Positions 1 through 6,841 of a stretch of 10,639 nucleotides of DNA are shown in pieces. Origin of the DNA: Methanosarcinales archaeon (GTDB lineage Archaea; Halobacteriota; Methanosarcinia; Methanosarcinales; Methanocomedenaceae); the NCBI GenBank assembly GCA_030614485.1, contig JAUWTY010000022.1, forward strand, positions 1 through 10,639, given 5' to 3'. Made by a program: the position numbers and the translations under genes. The stretch's first letter is position 1; each line of letters opens with the position of its first letter. Below the pieces are notes generated by a model, which saw only the letters and a list, made by a program, of their open reading frames with translations, ran no database searches and was not told where the DNA came from.

Positions 1-925
1 TCAATCCCAGGATTAGCAATCGGTCAATGCTCATCCCCATCATTCCCATCTGTTCCCAGATGAGGTTTATGACTAATGCACCAATAATGGGCCCTCCGAT
101 AGTACCAATACCCCCACTTATTGTCATGATTATGGGCATAAAGGAATTATGTATGCTGAATATCTCGGGGTTGATGAAATAATTATAAGGAGCGAACAAT
201 GCCCCTGCAAACCCTGCCATAAAGGTACTTATCATGAATGCTATCAGTTTATAGCGTGTGATATCCACACCCATCATGCCGGCCTCTGCCTGGTTTTCCC
301 TTATGGCTGCAAAAGCAAATCCTATCTTTGACCTGATTACCAGATGGGATGCCAGTATTGTCCCAAGCATGGCAAAGAAGAAGAGGTAATAATATTGAGT
401 TCGTGACACAATATCCGGTGAATATATTCCAAGGCTGCCACCGAACATATGCGGGTCCATGCTAAAAGATAGCCCTATGGCACCAAATAGACCATTTATA
501 GCCTCAATAAATACAGATGACTCATTAACCACTGCAGCCATTATTATTGCAAATCCAAATGTAACAAGCCCCAGGAACCATTCTTTTAACCTGACACATA
601 TTACACCCAGAAACAAACCCACAAGGGATGCAGCCAGTGCCCCAACCAACACCCCAACTGCGGGTGTGACACCGTTTATGATAAGGATAGTGGAAGCAAA
701 AGCTCCTATACCAAGAAAAGCCGCATGTCCCAGGGATGCCTGCCCGGAATATGCAAGCAGGTTCCAGCTTGTTGAAAACATGATGTAGAAGAACGTGAGT
801 ACTATAATCCTGTTGAAGAAATCATCGGTTATCACCAGGGGGAGTGTCAAACCGATTATTACCAGTAATAAGTACGCCGAGTATACGGAGACTGCATATT
901 TACGAACGAGTCCTGTTACAGTCAT
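1..925 (-). CDS. livM: Branched-chain amino-acid ABC transporter permease LivM (3' end off window)
   Basis: This is the second membrane permease of a HAAT-family importer, which with LivH forms the channel for branched-chain or related amino acids. Reading the minus strand from ATG at 925 gives 308 uninterrupted codons, open at the left edge. The family signature NLLAYSGQASLGHA is at about residues 55-68, and a glycine-rich stretch (ISGGIGTIGGP) lies late in the protein. Hydrophobic segments fill most of the rest. LivM proteins are usually about 310-350 residues, so only a short C-terminal piece should be missing. The start codon lies one base after the livH stop, with a GGGAGG ribosome-binding site inside the end of livH, which indicates translational coupling. 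The ATPase genes livG and livF would be expected just outside the window. The substrate cannot be read from sequence; amides, urea or aromatic amino acids are alternatives. Confidence 0.93.
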   Translation of the reverse strand, partial: MTVTGLVRKYAVSVYSAYLLLVIIGLTLPLVITDDFFNRIIVLTFFYIMFSTSWNLLAYSGQASLGHAAFLGIGAFASTILIINGVTPAVGVLVGALAASLVGLFLGVICVRLKEWFLGLVTFGFAIIMAAVVNESSVFIEAINGLFGAIGLSFSMDPHMFGGSLGIYSPDIVSRTQYYYLFFFAMLGTILASHLVIRSKIGFAFAAIRENQAEAGMMGVDITRYKLIAFMISTFMAGFAGALFAPYNYFINPEIFSIHNSFMPIIMTISGGIGTIGGPIIGALVINLIWEQMGMMGMSIDRLLILGL

Positions 926-926
926 C

Positions 927-1799
927 TCAGTGTTCCTCCCCAAAAAGGCCGGTCGGTCTTATTATCAGCACAATTATCAGGAGTACAAATGCCACTGCTT
1001 CCTTCCACGCTCCTCCGAAATAGAATATAGTGAAATTCTGCACCAGTCCAAGCATCAGTCCTGCGATGATAGCACCTGGGATGCTGCCAAGCCCGCCAAT
1101 AATGATAACGGTAAATGCCATGATACCGGGTATGGTTCCCATATATGGGTTGAATGGAGATAAGATACCGGCAACAGTGCCAGCTGCCGCAGCCAGGGCA
1201 GCACCGATACCAAAACTTAACATATACATGTGATTGACATTCACACCCATTAACATAGCTGCCTCATGGTTCTGGCTTGTTGCTCTTAGCGCCCGTCCCA
1301 CATCGGTCTTTGTAAGGAATAAATATAGGCAAATAAGTATCAATGCCGTAAAGGCAATAGCTATAAGCCGGTCATAGGTTATGTTCAACATTCCCAAATC
1401 CAGGGTCGCTGAACTGAATGGGCTGTTGATCTTCCTGATGTCATCGGTCCATAATTTCACGGCTGCATTTTGAAGAATATAAATTAACCCCAGACTTAAG
1501 AATATCTCGTTAAGTTTTCCAGTACCCAGTACCTTCCTGAAACCATAACGCTCTATTATAACCCCAAAAACACCCACGAGTATCATTGATATAAACAGAA
1601 TTAAGTATGGATTAAGTCCTGTGTAATAATATACCCAGAAACTGGTAAATGCGCCCAGCATCATAATCTCGCCATGGGCAAAGTTCACCACTTTCATGAC
1701 GCCGAATATCATGTTCAGGCCCACTGCCATTAGCACATAGATACATCCGGCGGTCAGACCCCAGATTAATATCTGTAATAATGTCGTGATTTCAGCCAT
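927..1799 (-). CDS. livH: Branched-chain amino-acid ABC transporter permease LivH
   Basis: First permease of the HAAT importer, 290 residues from the chosen start, which is the usual LivH length. The diagnostic segment NFAHGEIMMLGAF is at about residues 39-51. An EAA-like cytoplasmic loop, where the ATPase docks, runs from GRALRATSQ to about residue 188. A GGLGSIPGA stretch is near 235-243, and the protein ends in RPTGLFGEEH. Multiple hydrophobic helices are evident. An in-frame ATG at 1844 overlaps the livK stop as ATGA and would add 15 residues (MNNPPIFFFLNIFNN). I reject it because those codons fall in a hairpin and T-tract and do not resemble a LivH N terminus. The 1799 start has no clear Shine-Dalgarno site, so the choice is a judgement. 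The gene lies between livK and livM in one operon. Confidence 0.92.
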   Translation of the reverse strand: MAEITTLLQILIWGLTAGCIYVLMAVGLNMIFGVMKVVNFAHGEIMMLGAFTSFWVYYYTGLNPYLILFISMILVGVFGVIIERYGFRKVLGTGKLNEIFLSLGLIYILQNAAVKLWTDDIRKINSPFSSATLDLGMLNITYDRLIAIAFTALILICLYLFLTKTDVGRALRATSQNHEAAMLMGVNVNHMYMLSFGIGAALAAAAGTVAGILSPFNPYMGTIPGIMAFTVIIIGGLGSIPGAIIAGLMLGLVQNFTIFYFGGAWKEAVAFVLLIIVLIIRPTGLFGEEH

Positions 1800-1812
1800 A
1801 TTGTTAAAAATA

Positions 1813-1849
1813 TTCAAAAAAAAGAAAATGGGTGGATTATTCATCCACC
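1813..1849 (-). terminator. Hairpin plus T-tract between livK and livH (partial terminator or attenuator)
   Basis: On the minus strand GGTGGAT pairs perfectly with ATCCACC around a 5-nt loop (1831-1849). It is followed by TTTT, C and then an eight-T run (1828-1816). The hairpin spans the livK stop codon. Archaeal polymerase terminates at U-rich tracts, with or without a hairpin, so this could end a fraction of transcripts after livK and raise receptor over permease. The hairpin could instead protect the 3' end of a processed livK mRNA. Its function is inferred. Confidence 0.6.
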
Positions 1850-3130
1850 GATTTCATATTTGTCAGGCAATACGAAGTCCTGGCTCTTTAGATCATCGGG
1901 CAGGATGATGACAGGTGTTAACTCTTCTGTTTCCGCATTCCAGAACATCTGCTCAATGAATATCTTTGGCGATATCTCATTGTACTCATCAAAAGCAATG
2001 TTCCCGCCTTCCATCAAAATGAGCATCTCTGACTCATTGGTCTGTTTGATAGCATCTCTGACATCGGTCCTGTCCAGAGTGCCTGCTCGCTCAATTGCAG
2101 ACTTTACTAGATATATACCGTCATAGGTATCAGCGCCCATCATACCGGGCATTACACCCCATTTAGCAACATATGCTTCTTTATACGGTCCCATCAGTTC
2201 AGTGTAATCGTCAGCATAGGGTGCAAACTTGCTCTCAAGCAACTGTCCGTCGCCCCATTCGCCCAGGAGTTCATAGAACGCCGGATCTTCGTTACATTCC
2301 ACTGCCATGTAAACCGTATTAAGACCTACATCCCTCTGACCCTGGATATAGATACTGGCTGTGTCTTTGACAAAACCAACAGTGTACACAGCATCAGGTT
2401 TGGCATCTGCTATCTTGGTGAGATATGCATGGAAGTCGGTTTCAGCTCCAGGATACTTTTCCTGTGCCACTAACTCAATTGGCAGGTTATTGTCCTCAAT
2501 ATATGCCACGCTGGATTCAATAACGCCTTTTCCATAAGCATCGTCCCGGTATATCAGGGCAAGTTTCAGGTCCCTGTCTGCAGCAACCAATGGTTTGAGT
2601 TCATCTACAAAGAATTGCAGGATAGGTTGCGAATAATCATCAGTGGTTGAGCAATAGTGGAAGAAATAACTGGTATCGACCTCAGTTCTTCTTGTCACCT
2701 GTGCACTGGACGCACCGGTAATGACGTATGGCACCTTACCTGCGGCCGGTACCTGGTTAGCCAGTGTGACACCGCTGGAGAAGCCGCCCACCAGCACTAC
2801 AACATTTTCACTGGTGATCAATCGCTCCACTGCAGTCACACCTTCGGTCGGTGAGGTCTGGGTATCTCCTTCCACCAGTTCCAGTGGGATTTTTACACCA
2901 TACTCTGCTACAAGCACTCCACCATCCGCATTTATCTCTTCAACTGCAAGTATAGCAGCCTGTTTCATATCGTTGCCCACATCAGAAGCTCCACCTGATA
3001 ACGGTGCCACCAAACCTATCTTGATAGACTCCGGTACCGTGGCCTCATCAGAGGGGCCAGTACAACCTGCAGCAATAATGGCTGCAAGTATCATTGTAAT
3101 AATTAATATTTTCCCATTAACAACTTTCAT
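1841..3130 (-). CDS. livK: Branched-chain amino-acid ABC transporter substrate-binding lipoprotein LivK
   Basis: Extracellular ligand receptor of the importer, 429 residues, of the periplasmic-binding-protein type I fold (Peripla_BP_6 type). The N terminus is a lipoprotein signal: charged MKVVNGK, a hydrophobic stretch, then a lipobox ending IAAGC with Cys23 as the expected anchor, followed by a polar linker. The receptor domain opens with IKIGLVAPLSGG and then an NADGGV segment at about 35-71, which is characteristic of the family. A second in-frame ATG at 3139 is only one base from the AGGAGG site, whereas ATG at 3130 is ten bases away, so 3130 is preferred. It is first in the operon and has its own TATA box. 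A HAAT-type receptor is certain. The ligand is not: leucine, isoleucine or valine is the default, and an amide or a peptide is possible. Confidence 0.93.
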   Translation of the reverse strand: MKVVNGKILIITMILAAIIAAGCTGPSDEATVPESIKIGLVAPLSGGASDVGNDMKQAAILAVEEINADGGVLVAEYGVKIPLELVEGDTQTSPTEGVTAVERLITSENVVVLVGGFSSGVTLANQVPAAGKVPYVITGASSAQVTRRTEVDTSYFFHYCSTTDDYSQPILQFFVDELKPLVAADRDLKLALIYRDDAYGKGVIESSVAYIEDNNLPIELVAQEKYPGAETDFHAYLTKIADAKPDAVYTVGFVKDTASIYIQGQRDVGLNTVYMAVECNEDPAFYELLGEWGDGQLLESKFAPYADDYTELMGPYKEAYVAKWGVMPGMMGADTYDGIYLVKSAIERAGTLDRTDVRDAIKQTNESEMLILMEGGNIAFDEYNEISPKIFIEQMFWNAETEELTPVIILPDDLKSQDFVLPDKYEIGG

Positions 3131-3140
3131 TATTAGCATT

Positions 3141-3146
3141 CCTCCT
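3141..3146 (-). promoter_or_regulatory. livK ribosome-binding site AGGAGG
   Basis: AGGAGG on the minus strand is a strong match to the 16S anti-Shine-Dalgarno sequence. It sits 10 nt before ATG 3130 and only 1 nt before ATG 3139. This decides in favour of the shorter LivK start. Confidence 0.7.
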
Positions 3147-3185
3147 ATCAGATAAATAGAATATAATGAATATTAGCCATGTTAG

Positions 3186-3195
3186 TTGTTAACAA
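3186..3195. promoter_or_regulatory. Palindrome TTGTTAACAA beside the livK TATA box (candidate operator)
   Basis: A perfect 10-bp palindrome lies six bases downstream of the livK TATA box and just before the expected transcription start. Repressors in archaea commonly bind there to block polymerase recruitment. No regulator is identified, and a short AT-rich palindrome can arise by chance. Confidence 0.35.
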
Positions 3196-3200
3196 TTCAC

Positions 3201-3208
3201 TATATAAA
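3201..3208 (-). promoter_or_regulatory. TATA box TTTATATA of the livKHM operon
   Basis: On the minus strand the sequence reads CGAAAGA then TTTATATA, an archaeal BRE/TATA arrangement with a purine-rich BRE directly upstream. Transcription would begin about 25 nt downstream, near 3177, leaving a leader of about 45 nt before ATG 3130, which includes the AGGAGG site. Confidence 0.65.
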
Positions 3209-3240
3209 TCTTTCGAGTTTTAAAAAACCAGAATTATTTC

Positions 3241-3370
3241 AAGGGTTGGATATAATTACCGGGGCGCCATGTCTTGAAAAAATGAAATTGTATGGAACCA
3301 TACATTTATGTCTCAATCTATGCAGTCGATTTATATTCAAAGGTAGCAATGCCTGATACATCCAACCCTT
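3241..3370. repeat. 11-bp inverted repeat AAGGGTTGGAT ... ATCCAACCCTT flanking the control region
   Basis: The arm at 3241-3251 is the exact reverse complement of the arm at 3360-3370, with 108 nt between. Read in each gene's own direction, the same motif ATCCAACCCTT lies upstream of both the livK promoter and the CBS promoter. The right arm touches the TATA box at 3369. A regulator site shared by both transcripts is the simplest reading. Terminal repeats of a small non-autonomous element are an alternative, but no target-site duplication is apparent. Confidence 0.5.
3289..3304. promoter_or_regulatory. 16-bp palindrome TGTATGG-AA-CCATACA (candidate regulator site)
   Basis: Two perfect 7-bp arms separated by AA lie in the middle of the divergent intergenic region, about 65 bp from the CBS TATA box and 80 bp from the livK TATA box. 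The symmetry and size fit a dimeric helix-turn-helix binding site, and the position would allow action on both promoters. No cognate regulator is visible in the window. Confidence 0.45.
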
Positions 3371-3376
3371 TATATC
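3369..3376 (+). promoter_or_regulatory. TATA box TTTATATC of the first CBS gene
   Basis: A TATA-like octamer 57 nt before ATG 3426 places the start of transcription near 3395-3400 and gives a short leader that includes GGGAGG (3413-3418, 7 nt before the ATG). A second candidate, TTTATATT at 3330-3337, would give a leader of about 65 nt. The sequence alone does not decide between them. Confidence 0.5.
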
Positions 3377-3425
3377 TCATCAAATAGATACGGTTTAATC
3401 GTAAATATTCAAGGGAGGAAGCATT

Positions 3426-3983
3426 ATGGAAACTGGTATGCCGGTAAAAGAGATTATGACAAGTGATCCTATTTCTGTAGATATGAATACCAAAATATCA
3501 GACGCTGCAAAAACGATGGTTGAACTGGATGTTGGCAGTATTATAGTAACAGAAGGGAATAATCCAGTAGGGATATTAACCGAACACGATATGGTCAAGA
3601 AAATCATCTCAAAAAATAATGTTCCTGATTCAATTACCCTGAAAAATGTAATGACAACCCCACTCATCACTATTGACGCTGATGAAGATATCCAAAAAGC
3701 CAAAGACCTGATGCTCAAAATGCACATCAGGAGGATACCTATTGTCAAAAACAAAAAACTTGTGGGGTTGGTGACAGACACAGATCTGGTCTCTGTATCT
3801 ATCGAGATGGGAAATATTTTGTCTGAACTTATTAACATGCACAGGGAAAGAAACATTGGATCCGAAGGTGAAATACCTGAAATGATTAGCAGGGGGGTCT
3901 GTGAAAACTGCGGCAGATATTCCGATAACCTTGACTATTTTAATGGGGCCCTTATGTGCGAATCTTGCAGGGAAACCGAATAA
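3426..3983 (+). CDS. CBS-domain pair protein with C-terminal zinc ribbon
   Basis: The 185-residue protein has two CBS motifs (about 6-60 and 73-125) forming one Bateman module, which in this superfamily binds AMP, ATP, S-adenosylmethionine or related ligands. Both motifs keep the G-h-h-T-x-x-D element, GILTEHD at 49-55 and GLVTDTD at 114-120, whose Asp typically contacts the ribose. A linker (about 126-155) leads to a small zinc ribbon with Cys159, Cys162, Cys178 and Cys181 (CxxC-15-CxxC). No membrane segment or enzyme domain is present, so it is probably a soluble cytoplasmic sensor whose ribbon contacts nucleic acid or a partner. The start follows GGGAGG by 7 nt. It leads a run of five CBS genes, 24 nt before the next. 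The function is not known to me; the domain call is firm. Confidence 0.9.
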   Translation: METGMPVKEIMTSDPISVDMNTKISDAAKTMVELDVGSIIVTEGNNPVGILTEHDMVKKIISKNNVPDSITLKNVMTTPLITIDADEDIQKAKDLMLKMHIRRIPIVKNKKLVGLVTDTDLVSVSIEMGNILSELINMHRERNIGSEGEIPEMISRGVCENCGRYSDNLDYFNGALMCESCRETE

Positions 3984-4007
3984 TCCATAGTAAAGGGGGT
4001 TGTTTTT

Positions 4008-4802
4008 ATGGGCTTACAGAAAGTTATGGACGTAATGGACAATCATCCAGTCTCAATAAATATCAATGACTATGTGACTCATGCCCGCCAGTTGATGCGT
4101 GATTATCACATGACATTGCCTGTGGTGGATGACAATAAAACAGTGCAGGGAATAATATCTGAACAGGACATACTCAATATTACCTCTACAAAGTCAAATG
4201 TCACTGTGAAAGGATATACCTCAGAAATCCCGGTCATAACCGGTGATATGGATATAAAGCAGGCTGCAGCCATCATGATACAATCAAGGAAAAGCTGTGC
4301 ACCTGTGCATTTATCCACCAGAGATAGAACACTTTGCGGTGCCCTAAACATGGCTGATATATTCAAGAATCTGGGCCCGTCTGATGTACCTGACCGGCAG
4401 GTGAAGGAACTTATGACGCTAAAGGTCAATACTTGCTCAAGCGACGACCATTTAGCAAAGGTTTGGATCAACATGCTGGAGAAAGGATATTCTGGTTACC
4501 CTGTGTTAGACCATCATAATATGTTAGTGGGTATGATCACCAGGCATGATATTATCAAATCCGGAGGTGTAAGGATAGAAAGGGAAGATGAACACGGAAG
4601 CAGAATAGGAACTTCATCCAGAGTTTCGCATATCATGAGTACGCCAGCTTATACCATCACTCCAGAGGCATCATTAAAAGAAGCTATTGAAATGATGTTA
4701 AAACTGGATGTTAGGCGCCTGTGTGTCACAAATCGCGATAAACTGGTGGGTATAATTAACAGATATGATGTCGTAAAGGCATGTATTAATGAAATAAAAT
4801 GA
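4008..4802 (+). CDS. Four-CBS-domain protein (double Bateman module), second of the array
   Basis: The 264-residue soluble protein consists almost only of four CBS motifs, with hinge segments near 58-70, 120-132 and 184-206. The ligand-site motifs are GIISEQD (48-54), GALNMAD (111-117), GMITRHD (175-181) and GIINRYD (248-254). All four keep the final Asp, so adenine-nucleotide binding is plausible at both modules. The second CBS is the most divergent. The charged loop at about 188-205 between the third and fourth CBS is unusually long. A GGGGG tract 8 nt before the ATG serves as ribosome-binding site. It follows the zinc-ribbon CBS gene after 24 nt and is probably co-transcribed with it. No output domain is seen, so it would act by binding a partner, perhaps another CBS protein of the array. 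Specific function unknown. Confidence 0.88.
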   Translation: MGLQKVMDVMDNHPVSININDYVTHARQLMRDYHMTLPVVDDNKTVQGIISEQDILNITSTKSNVTVKGYTSEIPVITGDMDIKQAAAIMIQSRKSCAPVHLSTRDRTLCGALNMADIFKNLGPSDVPDRQVKELMTLKVNTCSSDDHLAKVWINMLEKGYSGYPVLDHHNMLVGMITRHDIIKSGGVRIEREDEHGSRIGTSSRVSHIMSTPAYTITPEASLKEAIEMMLKLDVRRLCVTNRDKLVGIINRYDVVKACINEIK

Positions 4803-4979
4803 ACTTGAACAGAACTATGTTGAATTATATATTTCAGGGATATATTTTAGTGGAATTGATTATCCTAAATATTTTTCGAATGGTAAATTCAGCATATGTT
4901 TTAAATATGAAGTAATAATTATTGAAAATGTTCTTTTAATGAAATTCAAAAATATGGATATTAACAATTCGGTGGAACT
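4803..4979. other. AT-rich intergenic gap that divides the CBS array
   Basis: These 177 bp hold no convincing reading frame. They are far richer in A+T than the flanking genes and contain the TATA candidate at 4900-4907. T-rich tracts such as the five-T run near 4872 could end the upstream two-gene transcript, but no clear hairpin precedes them. Confidence 0.6.
4900..4907 (+). promoter_or_regulatory. TATA box TTTAAATA for the third CBS gene
   Basis: A consensus-like archaeal TATA octamer lies 80 nt before ATG 4980, predicting transcription from about 4925-4930 with a leader of about 50 nt that contains GGTGGA (4971-4976). It suggests that the last three CBS genes, and perhaps the ligase and engB, can be transcribed separately from the first two. 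Confidence 0.55.
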
Positions 4980-5915
4980 ATGAGAAGACAAAACAGTAGT
5001 AAGCCTGATGTCAGGGGATTGGACAGCTCTGGTGTTATGGACCGAGGAGCAGTTAATTTCAAATCAAGGTTGGCGAACCACGAAGGTGATATCATGGCCA
5101 TTGCCTCAAAAGACGTTATCACCCTCCCTCCCACTGCCAACATTATGACAACGGCTAAAACGATGGTAAATCATGGATTCAGACGTGTTCCAATAGCAGA
5201 TGCAGGCACCAACCGGCTGGTGGGTATCGTCACAAGTCTGGATATTGTAGATTTTTTAGGTGGAGGTCTCAGACATAACCTGGTAAAGAACAGGCATAAT
5301 GGCAACCTTGCTGCTGCCATCAATGAGAATGTGAAGGAGATCATGAAAGAAGATGTGGTCAGTTTGAACATTAATGACACCCTTTCCCAGGCTCTTGCCA
5401 CTATGATAGAACAAAATATTGGCGGCTTTCCCGTGGTGGATGGTGACAATAAGGTGGTTGCAATTCTTTCAGAGAGGGACTTTGTCAAAACAATTGCCAA
5501 TGTCACTACATCAAAGCAAGTTAAGGAATATATGAGTGAAAAGGTAGTCACTGCCGGACCTGACATGACTGTGGGTGAAGCCACCCGGACCATGATTAAA
5601 AAAGGATTCAGGAGGATACCTTTAGTTAGAGAAAATGTTCTTTTGGGTATTATAACCGCTTCAGATATTATGAGATACCTTGGTTCCGGTGATATTTTTC
5701 AAAAGCTCATAACAGAGAATATGGCAGATGCATTTAATGTACCGATAAAAAGTATGATAATGCGTGATATTGTGTGGACCAGTTCAAATGTTGATATTGG
5801 TAAAGTAGCCGGCATAATGCTGGATAAAAAAGTTGGGGCACTTCCTGTAATAGATGATGGTGAGTTATGCGGTATCATAACTGAACGGGATATTGTCAGG
5901 GCACTTATAGATTAA
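4980..5915 (+). CDS. Four-CBS-domain protein with ABAB internal duplication, third of the array
   Basis: The 311-residue protein has a basic N-terminal tail (about 1-38) followed by four CBS motifs. The ligand elements are GIVTSLD (82-88), AILSERD (161-167), GIITASD (223-229) and GIITERD (298-304), all with the final Asp. CBS 1 and 3 share GFRR, a following Pro, a late DI and an LG-G segment, while CBS 2 and 4 share G-(F/A)-(P/LP)-V-(V/I)-D and SERD/TERD, so the protein looks like a duplicated Bateman module. Tail and first CBS resemble a protein I recall as widespread in Methanosarcinales; that is memory, not a search. GGTGG ends 4 nt before the ATG. The next CBS gene begins 24 nt downstream. 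A soluble nucleotide or S-adenosyl sensor is the likely role; the partner is unknown. Confidence 0.88.
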   Translation: MRRQNSSKPDVRGLDSSGVMDRGAVNFKSRLANHEGDIMAIASKDVITLPPTANIMTTAKTMVNHGFRRVPIADAGTNRLVGIVTSLDIVDFLGGGLRHNLVKNRHNGNLAAAINENVKEIMKEDVVSLNINDTLSQALATMIEQNIGGFPVVDGDNKVVAILSERDFVKTIANVTTSKQVKEYMSEKVVTAGPDMTVGEATRTMIKKGFRRIPLVRENVLLGIITASDIMRYLGSGDIFQKLITENMADAFNVPIKSMIMRDIVWTSSNVDIGKVAGIMLDKKVGALPVIDDGELCGIITERDIVRALID

Positions 5916-5927
5916 TTGAATACCAGA

Positions 5928-5933
5928 GGAGGT
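5928..5933 (+). promoter_or_regulatory. Ribosome-binding site GGAGGT that sets the fourth CBS gene's start
   Basis: GGAGGT lies 6 nt before ATG 5940. The reading frame stays open back to a TTG at 5916, but that codon precedes this site and has no site of its own, so ATG 5940 is the start. Confidence 0.8.
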
Positions 5934-5939
5934 ATAAAA

Positions 5940-6830
5940 ATGAAGGTTAAGGATATAATGAGCACATCGGTCTACATAATCGGAGCCGATGAACCGATAT
6001 CGCGAGCAAGGAACCTGATGATGAAACATAGTATCAGCAGGCTCGTAGTTGTTAAAAAACAACCGCCTGAAGTATCAACGTTAAAATCTACTGAAATGAT
6101 ACCTATAGGCGTTGTGACCAAAACCGACCTGACCTATCGATTGGATCAGGCAGAACCAAAATGGCGCCGACGCCCTATTGACAATATTCCTGTTAATGTA
6201 GTAATGACACATGACCCGGTAACCATATATCCTGGTGTCACACCAAAGCAGGCAGCAGAGATTCTGATTGAGAACGATATCAGTGGAATGCCTGTGATAA
6301 AAAGTGAATCTGACCCAAGCATGGTAGGGATACTTACTAAACTGGACCTGATACGGTACTACTCTAACATTGAAGACCCTACCAGTGTTAAGGACATCAT
6401 GGAGGATTATTTCCTTACCGTTCACAGACACCATACTATCAGTCATGTTATTCATGAGATGAAGAGTAATGAAGTTAAGAGGGTTATTGTAGTGGATGAT
6501 TCCAAAAAACCTGTGGGTATCATTACCTATACGAACCTGGCCCTCGGCCGGATGTTGAATCCTGAAGGTGGATTGCCGTCCAAAGATGTCAAGATGGCAC
6601 GTAAGAACAGGGCTGGCGGTGAAAAGATATTCAGGTCTGTAAAAGAAGTGTCCATGGTGGCTGAAGATATAATGTCTTACCCAATTTTTACCCTCAGTAA
6701 GAACAACACTGCTGTGGAAGCCGCCAGGATTATGGTTGATGAGCGGATTAACGGCATACCCATCGTAAATGATGAGATTATAGGAATCGTTAATGCAATG
6801 AATATTATTCAAGCAATCATTGAACGCTAA
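5940..6830 (+). CDS. Four-CBS-domain protein, fourth of the array
   Basis: The 296-residue protein begins directly with a CBS motif (MKVKDIM). The ligand elements are GVVTKTD (57-63), GILTKLD (130-136), GIITYTN (193-199) and GIVNAMN (282-288). The first module keeps Asp, while both CBS of the second module have Asn in its place, so the two halves probably differ in ligand or affinity. CBS 1 has an insertion (about 41-54), and a basic linker (about 207-237, rich in Lys and Arg) separates CBS 3 from CBS 4. Such a linker could contact RNA, DNA or a partner, which is inference. An ideal GGAGGT site precedes the start. The gene lies 24 nt after one CBS gene and 11 nt before the next, so co-transcription is very likely. 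No transmembrane or catalytic segment is visible. Confidence 0.88.
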   Translation: MKVKDIMSTSVYIIGADEPISRARNLMMKHSISRLVVVKKQPPEVSTLKSTEMIPIGVVTKTDLTYRLDQAEPKWRRRPIDNIPVNVVMTHDPVTIYPGVTPKQAAEILIENDISGMPVIKSESDPSMVGILTKLDLIRYYSNIEDPTSVKDIMEDYFLTVHRHHTISHVIHEMKSNEVKRVIVVDDSKKPVGIITYTNLALGRMLNPEGGLPSKDVKMARKNRAGGEKIFRSVKEVSMVAEDIMSYPIFTLSKNNTAVEAARIMVDERINGIPIVNDEIIGIVNAMNIIQAIIER

Positions 6831-6835
6831 AGGTG
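6831..6835 (+). promoter_or_regulatory. Ribosome-binding site AGGTG that sets the fifth CBS gene's start
   Basis: AGGTG lies 6 nt before ATG 6842. The frame also offers GTG 6833, inside this site, and ATG 6836, right after it. Neither has usable spacing. The family N terminus (M-x-V-K-D-I-M) also begins at 6842. Confidence 0.7.
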
Positions 6836-6841
6836 ATGAAG

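Noticed and set aside
459..788. Plus-strand open frame opposite livM
   Set aside because: It is a shadow of the clear livM reading frame, with a composition unlike a folded protein.
1842..1844. livH start at the ATG overlapping the livK stop (ATGA)
   Set aside because: It lies inside the hairpin/T-tract and would add a low-complexity stretch unlike LivH proteins; 1799 fits the family N terminus.
3137..3139. livK start at ATG 3139
   Set aside because: It is only one base from AGGAGG; ATG 3130 has usable spacing and gives a normal lipoprotein signal.
3241..3370. Small transposon-like element bounded by the 11-bp inverted repeat
   Set aside because: No target-site duplication is apparent, and the arms sit at the promoters of both genes, so a regulatory role is more likely.
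5916..5939. TTG 5916 as start of the fourth CBS gene
   Set aside because: The GGAGGT site follows this codon and matches ATG 5940.
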